A DNA stretch of 52,194 nt from Alphaproteobacteria bacterium (GCA_020846275.1 JADLEG010000059.1:1-52194), one strand, 5' to 3'; shown: positions 41,690 to 50,818, counted from the stretch's first letter. A program made the numbers and translations. Notes: generated from the sequence alone by a model not told the origin.

Positions 41690-44509
41690 CTATTCGGCCG
41701 CGACGCGGGCGCGCGCCGGGGCGGTACGGCGGCGGGCGGGGGGCTCTTCCGGCGGGGCGGCCGTGGCAGGCGCCGGGTCGGCGAGCGCCGCCAGCAGCTG
41801 CTCGCGCAGCTTCGCCAGCTTGTGCTCCTCGTCCACTTTCATGCCGAAGATGTCCTTGACGTAGAACACGTCCACGACGCTCTCGCCATAGGTCGAGATG
41901 CGGGCCGAGGAGATCTGCAGGTTGCTGGCGGTGAGCGCCCGCGTCACGTCGTAGAGCAGGCCCGGCCGGTCGCGGCCGTTGACCTCCACGACGGTATGCG
42001 TCGCGCTCGCCTTGTTGTCGATCAGCACGCGCGGCGGCACCTTGAAGACGCGGGTGCGGCTCTGGATCGCCGGCGGCTTGGCCAGTTCCTGGCGCGGCAT
42101 CAGCTTGCCGGACAGGCTTTGCTCGATGCGGGTGGCGAGCCGGGCCAGCTTGTCCGGCCGGTCGAAGGCACCGCCGTCCGCGCCCTGCACCGAGAACGTG
42201 TCCAGCGCCATGCCGTCGTTGGTGGTGAAGATGCGCGCCTCGACGATGTTGGCGCCGCTCAAGGCCAGCGCGCCGGCGATGCGGCTGAACAGGCCGGGAT
42301 GGTCCTCGGTGTAGATCGTGACCTCGGTGATCGCGCGCGGCCGGTCGACCTTGGTGTCGACGCTCAAGGGCGCCTGCTCGCGGTCGGCGCGGCGGATCAT
42401 GCGGGCATGGCGCGCCAGCGTCTGGGTGTCGAAACCGAGCCAGTAGGCCGGGCCGCACCGCTCGCGGTGATGCGCGAATTCCGCGTCGGTCCAGTCCTTC
42501 AGCTCGCCGCGCAGTTCGTCGAGCCTGGCCTCGGCGCGCGCCTTCAACCCCTTGCCGGCGGCGGCCAGCCCGCCCGACAGCGCCTCTTCCGCGCGCCAGT
42601 AGAGCTCGCGCAGCAGCGTGGCCTTCCAGTTGTTCCACACGTTGGGTCCGACGGCGCGGATGTCGGCCACGGTCAGCACCAGCAGCAGGCGCAGCCGCTC
42701 GGGGCTCTGCACCAGGGCGCAGAAGTCGGCCACGGTCTTGGGGTCGTCGATGTCGCGCTTGAACGCGGCATAGCTCATCAGCAGGTGGTAGCGCACCAGC
42801 CACGCCACCGTCGCGGTTTCCTCCTCGCTGAGCCCCAGCCGCGGGCACAGCTCGTTCGCCACCTGCTCGCCCAGCACCGAATGGTCGCCGCCGCGCCCCT
42901 TGGCGATGTCGTGCAGCAGCACGGCCAGGTACAGCACCCGGCGCGACAGGATCTTGTGCACCACCTCGCTCGATACCGGATGGTCTTCCTTCAGAAGCCC
43001 CTTCTCGATGCGGTGCAGGATGCCGATGGCATAGATCGTGTGCTCGTCGACCGTATGCACGTGGTACATGTCGTACTGCATCTGGGCGACCACACGGCCG
43101 AAGTCGGGCACGAAGCGGCCCAGCACGCCGGCCTCGTTCATGCGCCGCAGCGTCGTCTCCGGATCGTGCTCGCTGGTCAGCATTTCCAGGAACAGCCGAT
43201 TGGCCTCGGGGTTCTGGCGCAGGCGCGTGTTGACCAGGCGCAGGTCGCGCCGTACCAGCCGAAGCGCCTGCGGATGCAGGTCCAGGCCGTTGGCCTGCGC
43301 CACCTGGAACAGCCGCAGGAAATTGACCGGATCGGCCAGGAAGGTGTTGTCGCGCTTGGCGTCGAGCCGCCCCTGGTCGACGACGAAGTCGCCGAAGTCG
43401 CGCCGCCACGGCGCCATGCGGCGCAGCCCCGACAGGGGCGCGCGCTTGGTCTCGGCGTCGATCGCCGCGCAGAACACGCGCGTCAGGTCGCCGACGTCCT
43501 TGGCGACCAGGAAGTAGTGCTTCATCAGCCGCTCGACGCGCTTGGTGCCGGCGTGGTCGGTGTAGCCCATGCGCCGCGCGATCTCGGACTGCACGTCGAA
43601 GGTCAGCCGCTCCTCGGGCCGCCCGGTCGAATAGTGCAGATGGCAGCGCAGGCACCACAGGAACTCGCGCGACTTGACGAAGGTGCGCGCCTCCTCGGCC
43701 GACAGCACGCCGCGCGCGACCAGCGCCTCGGGCTCGCCGATCTTGTAGAGGTACTTGGCCAGCCAGGTCAGCGTGTGCAAATCGCGCAGGCCGCCCTTGC
43801 CGTCCTTGATGTTCGGCTCCAGCACGTAGCGCGAATCGCCCAGGCGCTGGTGGCGCTCGTCGCGCTCCTTCAGCTTCGCCTCGATGAAATCGGCGCGATT
43901 GCCGGCAAGGAACCGCGCGTCGAACTTCTTCTTCAGCTCGCGATAGAGGTCCTGGTCGCCCCAGATGAAGCGCGATTCCAGCAGGCCGGTGCGGATCGTC
44001 ATGTCGGCCTTGGCCTGGCGCAGGCATTCGTCGATCGAGCGGGTGGCGTGGCCGACCTGCAAGCCCAGGTCCCACAGCACGTAGAGCATGTACTCCACGA
44101 TCTGCTCGCCGCGCGGCGTCTGCTTGTAGGGCAGCAGGAACAGCAGGTCGACGTCCGACCTGGGTGCCAGTTCGCCGCGGCCATAGCCGCCCACCGCGAC
44201 GATCGACAACTGCTCGCCCTTGGTCGGGTTGGGCGCGGGGAATTCGCGCAGGCTGGCGAAATCGAACAGCACGCGCACGACCTGGTCCACCAGCAACGCG
44301 GAGGCGCGCATCACCTCGCCGCCGATGTTGTTGGCGTCGAAGCGCCGGCGGATCTCCTCCTGGCCGTGCTTCATGGCTTTCTTGAGCAACGCCAGCAGCG
44401 CCGCCCGGCGCCGGCTGTCCGGAAGCCTCGCGACCGTCTCGGCCTCGCCCATCAAGGCGCGCCGGTCGACGATCGCGCGCGGATTGTCGATTTTCTCGGG
44501 CGTGCTCAT
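41690..44509 (-). CDS. glnD: Bifunctional [protein-PII] uridylyltransferase/uridylyl-removing enzyme
   Basis: Nitrogen sensor that modifies PII proteins. 939 residues: nucleotidyltransferase site VGGYGRGELAPRSDVDLLF (Gly107/108; Asp119 and Asp121 as metal ligands), GlnE-like middle, HD domain with LLHDIAKGRGGDHS (uridylyl removal, glutamine-controlled), and two C-terminal ACT domains (VTIYTEDHPGLFSRIAGAL and VEVNGRDRPGLLYDVTRAL). Ala/Pro-rich basic tail. Start ATG 44509. No other nitrogen-regulation gene is in the window. Confidence 0.97.
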   Translation of the reverse strand: MSTPEKIDNPRAIVDRRALMGEAETVARLPDSRRRAALLALLKKAMKHGQEEIRRRFDANNIGGEVMRASALLVDQVVRVLFDFASLREFPAPNPTKGEQLSIVAVGGYGRGELAPRSDVDLLFLLPYKQTPRGEQIVEYMLYVLWDLGLQVGHATRSIDECLRQAKADMTIRTGLLESRFIWGDQDLYRELKKKFDARFLAGNRADFIEAKLKERDERHQRLGDSRYVLEPNIKDGKGGLRDLHTLTWLAKYLYKIGEPEALVARGVLSAEEARTFVKSREFLWCLRCHLHYSTGRPEERLTFDVQSEIARRMGYTDHAGTKRVERLMKHYFLVAKDVGDLTRVFCAAIDAETKRAPLSGLRRMAPWRRDFGDFVVDQGRLDAKRDNTFLADPVNFLRLFQVAQANGLDLHPQALRLVRRDLRLVNTRLRQNPEANRLFLEMLTSEHDPETTLRRMNEAGVLGRFVPDFGRVVAQMQYDMYHVHTVDEHTIYAIGILHRIEKGLLKEDHPVSSEVVHKILSRRVLYLAVLLHDIAKGRGGDHSVLGEQVANELCPRLGLSEEETATVAWLVRYHLLMSYAAFKRDIDDPKTVADFCALVQSPERLRLLLVLTVADIRAVGPNVWNNWKATLLRELYWRAEEALSGGLAAAGKGLKARAEARLDELRGELKDWTDAEFAHHRERCGPAYWLGFDTQTLARHARMIRRADREQAPLSVDTKVDRPRAITEVTIYTEDHPGLFSRIAGALALSGANIVEARIFTTNDGMALDTFSVQGADGGAFDRPDKLARLATRIEQSLSGKLMPRQELAKPPAIQSRTRVFKVPPRVLIDNKASATHTVVEVNGRDRPGLLYDVTRALTASNLQISSARISTYGESVVDVFYVKDIFGMKVDEEHKLAKLREQLLAALADPAPATAAPPEEPPARRRTAPARARVAAE

Positions 44510-44540
44510 GGCAGGGGAGATGGGGCCGGGCGTGCCGGAT

Positions 44541-44568
44541 TGCCAGTCGGGATGCCAGTCGGGATGCC
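44541..44568. repeat. Short tandem repeat upstream of glnD
   Basis: A 12-nt unit TGCCAGTCGGGA is repeated 2.3 times within the 78-nt gap between the SGNH gene and glnD, about 30 nt before the glnD ATG. Too short to classify; could affect the glnD leader. Confidence 0.6.
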
Positions 44569-44587
44569 GGCCGCCATCGCGCCGCCC

Positions 44588-45382
44588 CTAGCGGCGCTGG
44601 GCGTGGGCGGCCTGGCGCAGGCCGCGGTCGACGACCTCGGCCAGAAGCTGCGCCATGCAGTCGTAGAGATCGTCGTTGCCCTTGGTCATCTCCTCGCGCG
44701 TGCGGGGCATCAGCCGGCCGGTTTCCGCCCAGTACCGCATGACCTCGTGGCGCGGGAACAGGTTGACATCGGGCAGTCCCGCCGTCAGCCGCAGCGCATC
44801 GAGATAGGGCTGGAAGTTGATCAGGCGCGCTGTGGTGCGCGCGTATTGCGGATCCATCAGGATCACGTCGGCGCCTAGCTGCGCCATCGCGTCGACGCCT
44901 TCCATCAGCACGTGGGCGAACTCGGCCGGATCGGTGGCGCGCACCGCCTCGACCGTGCCGGTCTCCCAGACGATCATCGCGGGCTTCAGCGGCGCCACGT
45001 CGCGCGCCAGGCGGTCGACCATGTCGCGCGCGGTCTGGCCGCGCATGCCCAGGTTGACGACCCGGACCTCGATCGCCGAAAGCCGCCCGCCCAGGATCTC
45101 GGCAAATCGCGACGGCCACGCCTTCTCCGGGCTGGAGGCTGCCGTGCCCTGGGTACTCGATGCGCCCAGCGCCACGACCGTCAGCCGGCGCTCGGCGACG
45201 ATCTGCCTGGCGGTGTTCGGAAAGGAGGCCAGGTCGTCGATCAGGTCGAACGGCACCTTGCACTGCTCGGCCACGGTCGATTCGTTGGCCGACGCCGGCA
45301 TCGCCGCCGCCAGGACCAGGCCCAGGGCCGCCGCCAAGATCGACAGGCGGTGCAAGCGCTTGCTCAAGGTCGCGATCCTCAT
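44588..45382 (-). CDS. SGNH/GDSL-hydrolase-fold exported protein with degenerate active site
   Basis: 264 residues with signal peptide (ending near AMPASA). Clear SGNH fold: block I VVALGASSTQG (Ser kept), block II NLGMRGQTARDM (Gly kept). Block III reads WETGTVEAVR, so the oxyanion Asn of GTN is Val, and the region aligned with the DxxH block of the paralogue (GDHFHMND at 46685-47545) reads TKGNDDLYD, without the His. It is therefore probably a non-catalytic or altered-specificity member. ATG 45382 overlaps the OpgC stop (ATGA), implying joint production with the membrane acyltransferase. Confidence 0.85.
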   Translation of the reverse strand: MRIATLSKRLHRLSILAAALGLVLAAAMPASANESTVAEQCKVPFDLIDDLASFPNTARQIVAERRLTVVALGASSTQGTAASSPEKAWPSRFAEILGGRLSAIEVRVVNLGMRGQTARDMVDRLARDVAPLKPAMIVWETGTVEAVRATDPAEFAHVLMEGVDAMAQLGADVILMDPQYARTTARLINFQPYLDALRLTAGLPDVNLFPRHEVMRYWAETGRLMPRTREEMTKGNDDLYDCMAQLLAEVVDRGLRQAAHAQRR

Positions 45383-46539
45383 GCCGCCTTCCGGCTCCGC
45401 TCGGTCCGCCTGACCCATGTCATCGTGGCCGCCACTGCCGCCATCACCGCCACCCCGGCCACCGAGACGCCGATATGGGCCGGCGTTCCCGAGTTGACCT
45501 CTACCAGGATCAAATGGCCCAAATACGACAGGAATATACCCAGGCAGAAGATGTAAAGCGAGTTCTGGCCCATCCACACGACGGGCTTCGCCAGGTTCGA
45601 TCGCAGCCAGGCGGCGGCGGGGTTGACCAGGTAGGCGGCCATGTAGGCTAGGGCGAGAAAGTTAACGAGCCGGTAAACGCCCAGCGCGGTCTTGGTGCCG
45701 CCGGCGCCCCAGTAGAGCACCCGGCTGAGCCGCGGCCAGTCCAGGCTGTAGGCGTACTGCAGCCAGAAGAACAGCTTCGAGGACGCGCTCAGGACCAGGA
45801 TCGCCGCGCAGACCCAGACCAGCCACGGTCGCGACAGAAACGGCAGCCAGGGGCGCTCGCGCGGGAAGCCCAGGCAGGCGCCAAGGATGAACAGGAACTG
45901 CCATCCCATCGGGCTGAAGAACCAGGCACCGTCGGGATAGGTCGGCAGGTTGAGGTGGAAGCGAAGCGTCGCGACCCACAGCGCCAGGGACAGGCCGAAC
46001 GCCACCCACGGCCAGCGCGCGATCACCGGCAGGGCCGGGATCAGCCCCAGCATCAGCACGATGTAGAGCGGCAGAATGTCCATGAACGCTGGCTGGAACG
46101 TCAGCGTCAGCGCATGGGCGACGGCGAGATGCGGCGTCTTCAGGAACTCGTCGACCCGCGATTCCTCGAGCAGCATCGGATTGGCCAGGCGATCGGCGCT
46201 CTGCGACACCTGGGCCATGAAGGCCACGAACATGAATACGTGGGCGACGTAGAGCACCCAGCAGCGCCCCAGGATGCGCAGGCCGGCCAGCACCGACCCG
46301 GCCCGCAGCAGCAGGCTGCCGAACACCAGCGACGCCGTGTAGCCCGAGATGAACACGAACATCTCGGCCGCGTCGCAGAAGTTCCAGCTTCCGACGGTCG
46401 CGTAGGCCAGCTTGTTGCCGGGGATGTGGTCGATGAAGATGCAGACCAGCGCGATGCCGCGGAAGAAATCGAGCCGCAGGTCGCGATCCGTCGCCGGGGT
46501 CTTCCTGGTCGTCGCGTTCATCGGGCTGGGGTTCCGCAT
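45379..46539 (-). CDS. OpgC-domain membrane acyltransferase-like protein
   Basis: 386 residues from ATG 46539 (ATG 46521 gives 380). About ten membrane segments with the OpgC signature near the start (RDLRLDFFRGIALVCIFIDHIPGN, then FVFISGYTASLVFG). OpgC succinylates periplasmic glucans in E. coli; many alphaproteobacterial members have unknown acyl groups and acceptors. Translationally coupled to the SGNH protein downstream, and divergent from a second SGNH gene across 145 nt. Confidence 0.92.
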   Translation of the reverse strand: MRNPSPMNATTRKTPATDRDLRLDFFRGIALVCIFIDHIPGNKLAYATVGSWNFCDAAEMFVFISGYTASLVFGSLLLRAGSVLAGLRILGRCWVLYVAHVFMFVAFMAQVSQSADRLANPMLLEESRVDEFLKTPHLAVAHALTLTFQPAFMDILPLYIVLMLGLIPALPVIARWPWVAFGLSLALWVATLRFHLNLPTYPDGAWFFSPMGWQFLFILGACLGFPRERPWLPFLSRPWLVWVCAAILVLSASSKLFFWLQYAYSLDWPRLSRVLYWGAGGTKTALGVYRLVNFLALAYMAAYLVNPAAAWLRSNLAKPVVWMGQNSLYIFCLGIFLSYLGHLILVEVNSGTPAHIGVSVAGVAVMAAVAATMTWVRRTERSRKAA

Positions 46540-46684
46540 CGGGGCAGGGCGGCGGCGCGCCCGGTGCATGATAGCCCAAATCGCAGGCCGGCACGCCGCC
46601 GCCGCCCGGGCGCGGCGCAAAATTGAGAAAAAATTAACGTGACTCGTCAGGGCGTCTTAAAGAATATGGCGGCACCCTCGCACG

Positions 46685-47545
46685 TTGCCTGATGACAGCC
46701 ATTCCGAGGGATGGCCGCGAAGGGTCAACCCGCGAGGTCGCCACCTGTCGCTCCCGTCGAAATCCGCAGCGTTGTTCCTGCTGGGCTGCTTGGCCGCGAG
46801 CCTGGGCGCGATGCCCCGCGCCGATGCGCAGGTCACGGCGGCGCTCAACGTCGAGCGCCCGCGCGAGCCGATGCTGGGCGGCCGCGGCTGCGCCTGCCCC
46901 AGCCGCGTCGCGCGGCTGGATGGGGCGCCCGCCCGCGCGCTGATGCGCCTCAGGAACGAGGAAGCCCTGCGCATCGTCGCGATCGGATCGTCCTCGACCG
47001 AGGGCATCGGCGCCAGCAGCCCGGATCGCGCCTATCCGAACCAGCTCCAGATCGAGCTGTCGCGCCGGTTTCCGATGAGCACGATCCGCGTCCTGAACAA
47101 GGGCGTGGGCGGCGAAGTGGCCGGCGACATGGTCGCGCGGCTGGAGCGCGACGCGATCGACCAGCGCCCCGATCTGGTGATCTGGCAGACCGGCACCAAC
47201 GACGCGCTGCGCGGCATCTCGGCCGACGCGTTCGGCGAAATCCTGCGCGACGGCATCCACCGGTTGCAGGAAGCGGGCATCGACGTGATGGTGCTGACGC
47301 CGCAATACACGCCGCGGATCGCCGCGGCGGGGGTGATCCCCTATAACAGCCTGTTCGACCGACTCTCCCGCGACACCGGCGTTGCCGTCTTCCATCGCCT
47401 GGCGGTCATGCGTGCCTGGGTCGAGAACGGCCGGTTCAGCTTCGACAGCATGCTGTCCGGCGATCATTTCCACATGAACGACAAGTCCTATGCCTGCCTG
47501 GCGCAGGTGCTGGCCGACGCCATCGAGCGCGCGGCGGCCGACTAG
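46685..47545 (+). CDS. SGNH/GDSL hydrolase, exported
   Basis: 286 residues from TTG 46685; the mature part follows a hydrophobic signal (LPSKSAALFLLGCLAASLGA, cleavage near ADA). Intact SGNH blocks: I IVAIGSSSTEGIG (Ser), II NKGVGGEVAGDM (Gly), III IWQTGTNDALR (Asn), V GDHFHMND (Asp/His). Likely periplasmic esterase/deacylase or acyltransferase. Divergent from opgC-like gene; its 5' region (46610-46684) is A+T-richer and likely holds the promoters for both. The true start could lie nearer the hydrophobic segment. Confidence 0.88.
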   Translation: MPDDSHSEGWPRRVNPRGRHLSLPSKSAALFLLGCLAASLGAMPRADAQVTAALNVERPREPMLGGRGCACPSRVARLDGAPARALMRLRNEEALRIVAIGSSSTEGIGASSPDRAYPNQLQIELSRRFPMSTIRVLNKGVGGEVAGDMVARLERDAIDQRPDLVIWQTGTNDALRGISADAFGEILRDGIHRLQEAGIDVMVLTPQYTPRIAAAGVIPYNSLFDRLSRDTGVAVFHRLAVMRAWVENGRFSFDSMLSGDHFHMNDKSYACLAQVLADAIERAAAD

Positions 47546-47664
47546 CGGATTTTCCTCCCCGCGCGGGCGGAAATCCGCCGTTTCCGCGGGCGGGCAAAAT
47601 CACAGAAATGCCGCAAATCCGGCATACCGCGACCATACTTGGCCGCTGTACTGCGCACTCTAGA

Positions 47665-47772
47665 CCTCCCCTCTAGTGAGAGGCCGCATCCCCCCGCGGC
47701 CTTTCTAGCAGCCGAAAAGGCTGTGATCAGCGGCCGCTCGGTCCCCCCCGAGCGGCCGTTTCTTTTTCTTTG
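47665..47772 (+). ncRNA. Candidate structured small RNA with C-rich loops and Rho-independent terminator
   Basis: Consecutive hairpins on the plus strand: CCTCT-AGTG-AGAGG (47670-47683), AGGCCGC/GCGGCCT around ATCCCCCC (47681-47702, competing with the first), CAGCC-GAAAA-GGCTG (47709-47723), and an 11-bp terminator stem followed by a T-rich run. Loops and the leader ACCTCCCC are complementary to Shine-Dalgarno sequences. No open frame fits, and it is 100 nt beyond the preceding stop. No clear promoter was identified in 47546-47664, so its 5' end is a guess; it could instead be the 3' UTR of the SGNH gene. Confidence 0.45.
47731..47771 (+). terminator. Strong Rho-independent terminator upstream of ccmA
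   Basis: CGGCCGCTCGG (47731-47741) pairs perfectly with CCGAGCGGCCG (47748-47758) around a 6-nt TCCCCC loop, followed by TTTCTTTTTCTTT. Lies 74 nt before the ccmA start, so ccmA needs a promoter after it. Confidence 0.92.
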
Positions 47773-47844
47773 GTCCGCATGCGCGCCGGCTTGGCTGTAT
47801 CATGCGATCGCCCGCAGCCCTTTCGGCCGACCGACCTGCCACGC

Positions 47845-48504
47845 ATGACCGCCGCCATCCCGCCCGATCTCTCCGTCGCGCTGTTCGCCGGCATCGCGCT
47901 CGGCTGCCGGCGCGGCGGGCGCGCGGTCTTCGCCGGCATCAACTTCGCGCTCGGCGCGGGCGACGCGCTCGCGCTCACCGGCCCCAACGGCAGCGGCAAG
48001 TCGAGCCTGCTGCGGGTCATGGCGGGGCTGCTGCCGCCGGCGGCCGGGCTGCTGCGCTGGCAGGGCGCGCCGGTCGCCGACGAGCCCGAGGCGCATCGCG
48101 CCCGGCTCGCCTATCTCGGCCATCTCGACGCGGTGAAGCCGGCCTTGAGCGTCGGCGAGAATCTGGCCTTCTGGATCGATTTCCATGCCGGCGACGCAGG
48201 CTCGCGCGACGCGGCGCTCGAGCGCTTCGACCTGCTGGAACTCGCCGACCTGCCGGCGCGCTATTTGTCGGCCGGCCAGCGCCGGCGCTTGGCGCTGGCG
48301 CGAATCGCAGCGGTGCCGCGCCCGCTCTGGCTGCTCGACGAGCCCTCGACCGGCCTCGACCGCGAATCGATCGCCGCGCTGGAGCAGGCGATCGCCGAGC
48401 ACCGCGCCGGCGGCGGGATCGTGGTGCTCAGCACCCATGCCGCCTTGGATCTGCCAGGGGCGCGGGCACTCGACCTGGGCGCCGACGCGCAGGTCGCGGC
48501 GTGA
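47845..48504 (+). CDS. ccmA: Heme exporter ATP-binding protein CcmA
   Basis: ABC ATPase of the cytochrome c maturation complex that drives release of holo-CcmE. 219 residues from ATG 47845: Walker A GPNGSGKSSLL, ABC signature LSAGQRRRLALAR, Walker B PLWLLDEPSTGLD, switch His in STHAAL. First gene of the ccm cluster; its stop overlaps the ccmB start (GTGA). Confidence 0.96.
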   Translation: MTAAIPPDLSVALFAGIALGCRRGGRAVFAGINFALGAGDALALTGPNGSGKSSLLRVMAGLLPPAAGLLRWQGAPVADEPEAHRARLAYLGHLDAVKPALSVGENLAFWIDFHAGDAGSRDAALERFDLLELADLPARYLSAGQRRRLALARIAAVPRPLWLLDEPSTGLDRESIAALEQAIAEHRAGGGIVVLSTHAALDLPGARALDLGADAQVAA

Positions 48505-49166
48505 AGGCCTTCGGCGCCCTCGTCGCGCGCGACCTGCGCCTGGCGCTGCGCCAGGGGGCCGATGCCGCCATGGCCGTGCTGTTCTTCGTGCTGGCCGTGG
48601 CGCTGTTCCCGTTCGGCGTCGGGCCCGAGGCCAACGTGCTGGCGCGCATCGCGCCGGGCGTGCTGTGGGTGATGGCGCTCCTGGCCGCGCTGCTGTCGCT
48701 CGACCGCATGTTCCTCCAGGACCACGAGGACGGGTCGCTCGAGCTGATCGTGCTGTCGCCGGTGCCGCTGGCGCTGGTGGTGCTGGCCAAGGCGCTGGCG
48801 CACTGGCTCCTCGCCGGATTGCCGCTGGTGGTGGCCGCGCCCCTTCTCGCCGTGCTGCTGCAGCTTCCGGCCGAAGGGTTTTCGACCCTGATCGGCGCGA
48901 TGCTCCTTGGCACGCCGGTCCTCAGCCTGGTCGGCGCCGTCGGCGCGGCGCTCACGCTTGGCGCGCGGCGGGGCGGGGTCTTGATCGCGCTGCTCGTGCT
49001 GCCGCTCTACGTGCCGGCACTGATCTTCGGGGCGGCCGCGGTCGAGGCCAGCCTGTCCGGCGCCAGCGTCCGGCCGCATCTGCTGCTTCTGGGCGCGCTC
49101 CTGGCCGCGGCCCTGCCGCTGTGCCCGCTGGCCGGCGCGGCGGCGCTTCGCCAGGCCGCGGAATAG
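48501..49166 (+). CDS. ccmB: Heme exporter membrane protein CcmB
   Basis: 221-residue six-helix permease partner of CcmA. Start GTG 48501 inside the ccmA stop. Motifs: ARDLRLALRQGADA at the N-terminus and LLSLDRMFLQDHEDGSLELI, a CcmB signature, after the second helix. In most alphaproteobacteria ccmC follows directly; here an RTX gene intervenes. Confidence 0.96.
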   Translation: MKAFGALVARDLRLALRQGADAAMAVLFFVLAVALFPFGVGPEANVLARIAPGVLWVMALLAALLSLDRMFLQDHEDGSLELIVLSPVPLALVVLAKALAHWLLAGLPLVVAAPLLAVLLQLPAEGFSTLIGAMLLGTPVLSLVGAVGAALTLGARRGGVLIALLVLPLYVPALIFGAAAVEASLSGASVRPHLLLLGALLAAALPLCPLAGAAALRQAAE

Positions 49167-49216
49167 GGCCGCAGCCACGCCCAAGTTAACCTTAATGCTT
49201 GATGAATCTCGATAAT

Positions 49217-49245
49217 TTGCCCCAGATTTAAATTGCCTTTTAATA
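49217..49245 (+). promoter_or_regulatory. Candidate promoter for the RTX gene
   Basis: TTGCCC (49217-49222), 17-nt spacer, TTAATA (49240-49245), in a markedly A+T-rich patch (about 49185-49260) that contrasts with the rest of the window. Leaves a leader of about 115 nt before the RTX start. The 200-nt gap 49167-49366 holds nothing else recognised. Confidence 0.4.
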
Positions 49246-49366
49246 AATCCGTGCATAAGACTGGGCCATTCCTGGGGCAATGCGTGGCGGCCCGGGGGAT
49301 CGCCGACGTGCTTTTCGGGCGCGTCCCCGTCCGCGCATTGGCTTCGACAGGTAGGAGGAGCCCGGA

Positions 49367-50818
49367 ATGGCCGTCATCAACGGCACGCCTGACAACGACA
49401 ATCTCGACGGCACGGCGTTCGGCGACCTCATCCGCGGCAGGGCCGGGGACGATTTCCTGCGCGGCCTGGCCGGCGACGACACGTTGCGCGGCAACAGCGG
49501 CGACGACACGCTGGAAGGCGGCTGGGGCGCCGACAAGCTGAACGGCGGCAGAGGCAACGACTGGGCCGCCTATTTCGGCTCGTCCTACGGCGTCGATGCC
49601 AATCTGGCGACCGGCCACGGCACCTATGGCGATGCCGAGGGCGACACCTACCACAAGATCGAGAACCTGGTCGGCTCGTGCTTCGCCGACTACCTCTACG
49701 GCGACGCCAACGCCAACTTCCTGGTCGGGCTGGCGGGCGACGACCAGTTGGCCGGCGCCGGCGGCAACGACGTGCTGGTCGGGCAGCAGGGCAACGACAC
49801 GCTCTTCGGCGAGGACGGCGACGACGTGCTGAACGGCGGGCCGGGCGCCGACAAGCTCGACGGCGGCAACGGCGCGGACTTCGCGGACTACAGCGATTCG
49901 CCCGTGGGCGAGCATGTCGACCTGCGCCTTGCCGGCCCGCAATCCAGCGCGGGCGAGGCCAATGGCGACGTGATCTACGCGGTCGAGAACGTCTGGGGCA
50001 GCACCAACGGCGCCAACACGCTGCAGGGCAATTTCGCCGACAACATCCTGGTGGGCTACGGCTTCGACGACACGCTCTACGGCTTCTGCGGCGATGACGG
50101 GCTGATCGGCGGTGGCGGCAACGACACGGCCAACGGCGGCCTGGGCAACGACTGGCTGCAGGGCGACGCCGGCGACGACACCTTGTTCGGCGTCCAGGGC
50201 AACGACCAGCTCACCGGCGGCATCGGCAACGACATCGTCCGCGCGGGCGGCGACGACGACACGGCGCATGGCGACCAGGGCACCGACACGGTGTTCGGCG
50301 GCGACGGCAACGACCAGGTCTATGGCGACGACGGCGACGACGTCGTGTGGGGCAACCGCGGCTGGGACACGGTGTTCGGCGGCGACGGCAACGACACGGT
50401 GATCGGCGGCAGCGGCAACGACAGCCTCGACGGCGGCATCGGCGACGACTTGGTGCGCGGCGGCGACGGCGTCGACGTGGTGATGGGCGGCGACGGCAAC
50501 GACACGATCTTCGGCGGCATCGGCGCCGATACGCTGATCGGCGGCACCGGCAACGACGTCATCTGGACCAACAAGGACACCGACAGCGACGTGGTGGTGG
50601 TGCAGTCCGCGCTGGACGGCGCCGACGTGATCATCGACTTCCGCGCCGAGGACAAGATCGATCTGACCGCGCTGGGCTTCGCCAGCTTCGCCGACGTGCA
50701 GGCGATCCTCACGAACGACGCCGGCAACCACGCCCTGCTGACCTTCTCGGCGGGCAATACGCTGACGATCAATAACCACGCAGCCGATTTCCTGACCGCC
50801 GACAACTTCATCCTTTGA
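49367..50818 (+). CDS. RTX (hemolysin-type) calcium-binding repeat protein
   Basis: 483 residues built almost wholly of GGxGxDxLx nonapeptides (blocks at residues about 5-55, 110-165 and 215-395), which fold as Ca2+-binding parallel beta-rolls. No Sec signal; the C-terminus (LTFSAGNTLTINNHAADFL and final ...DNFIL) resembles a type I secretion signal, so export by an ABC/TolC-type system encoded elsewhere is likely. No protease, lipase or other catalytic domain is visible. Strong Shine-Dalgarno AGGAGG (49353-49358) 8 nt before ATG 49367. It has its own A+T-rich leader and terminator and splits ccmB from ccmC. Confidence 0.92.
   Translation: MAVINGTPDNDNLDGTAFGDLIRGRAGDDFLRGLAGDDTLRGNSGDDTLEGGWGADKLNGGRGNDWAAYFGSSYGVDANLATGHGTYGDAEGDTYHKIENLVGSCFADYLYGDANANFLVGLAGDDQLAGAGGNDVLVGQQGNDTLFGEDGDDVLNGGPGADKLDGGNGADFADYSDSPVGEHVDLRLAGPQSSAGEANGDVIYAVENVWGSTNGANTLQGNFADNILVGYGFDDTLYGFCGDDGLIGGGGNDTANGGLGNDWLQGDAGDDTLFGVQGNDQLTGGIGNDIVRAGGDDDTAHGDQGTDTVFGGDGNDQVYGDDGDDVVWGNRGWDTVFGGDGNDTVIGGSGNDSLDGGIGDDLVRGGDGVDVVMGGDGNDTIFGGIGADTLIGGTGNDVIWTNKDTDSDVVVVQSALDGADVIIDFRAEDKIDLTALGFASFADVQAILTNDAGNHALLTFSAGNTLTINNHAADFLTADNFIL

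Noticed and set aside
41648..44878. A 1076-codon open frame antisense to glnD on the plus strand
   Set aside because: Low-complexity Arg/Gly/His/Gln composition, no recognisable domain, and fully opposite a well-conserved glnD; long spurious frames are normal at this G+C content.
49400..50560. Regular GGCGGCGACGGCAACGAC-type repeats resembling a repeat array
   Set aside because: They keep codon phase and encode RTX nonapeptides; not a CRISPR array or an independent repeat.
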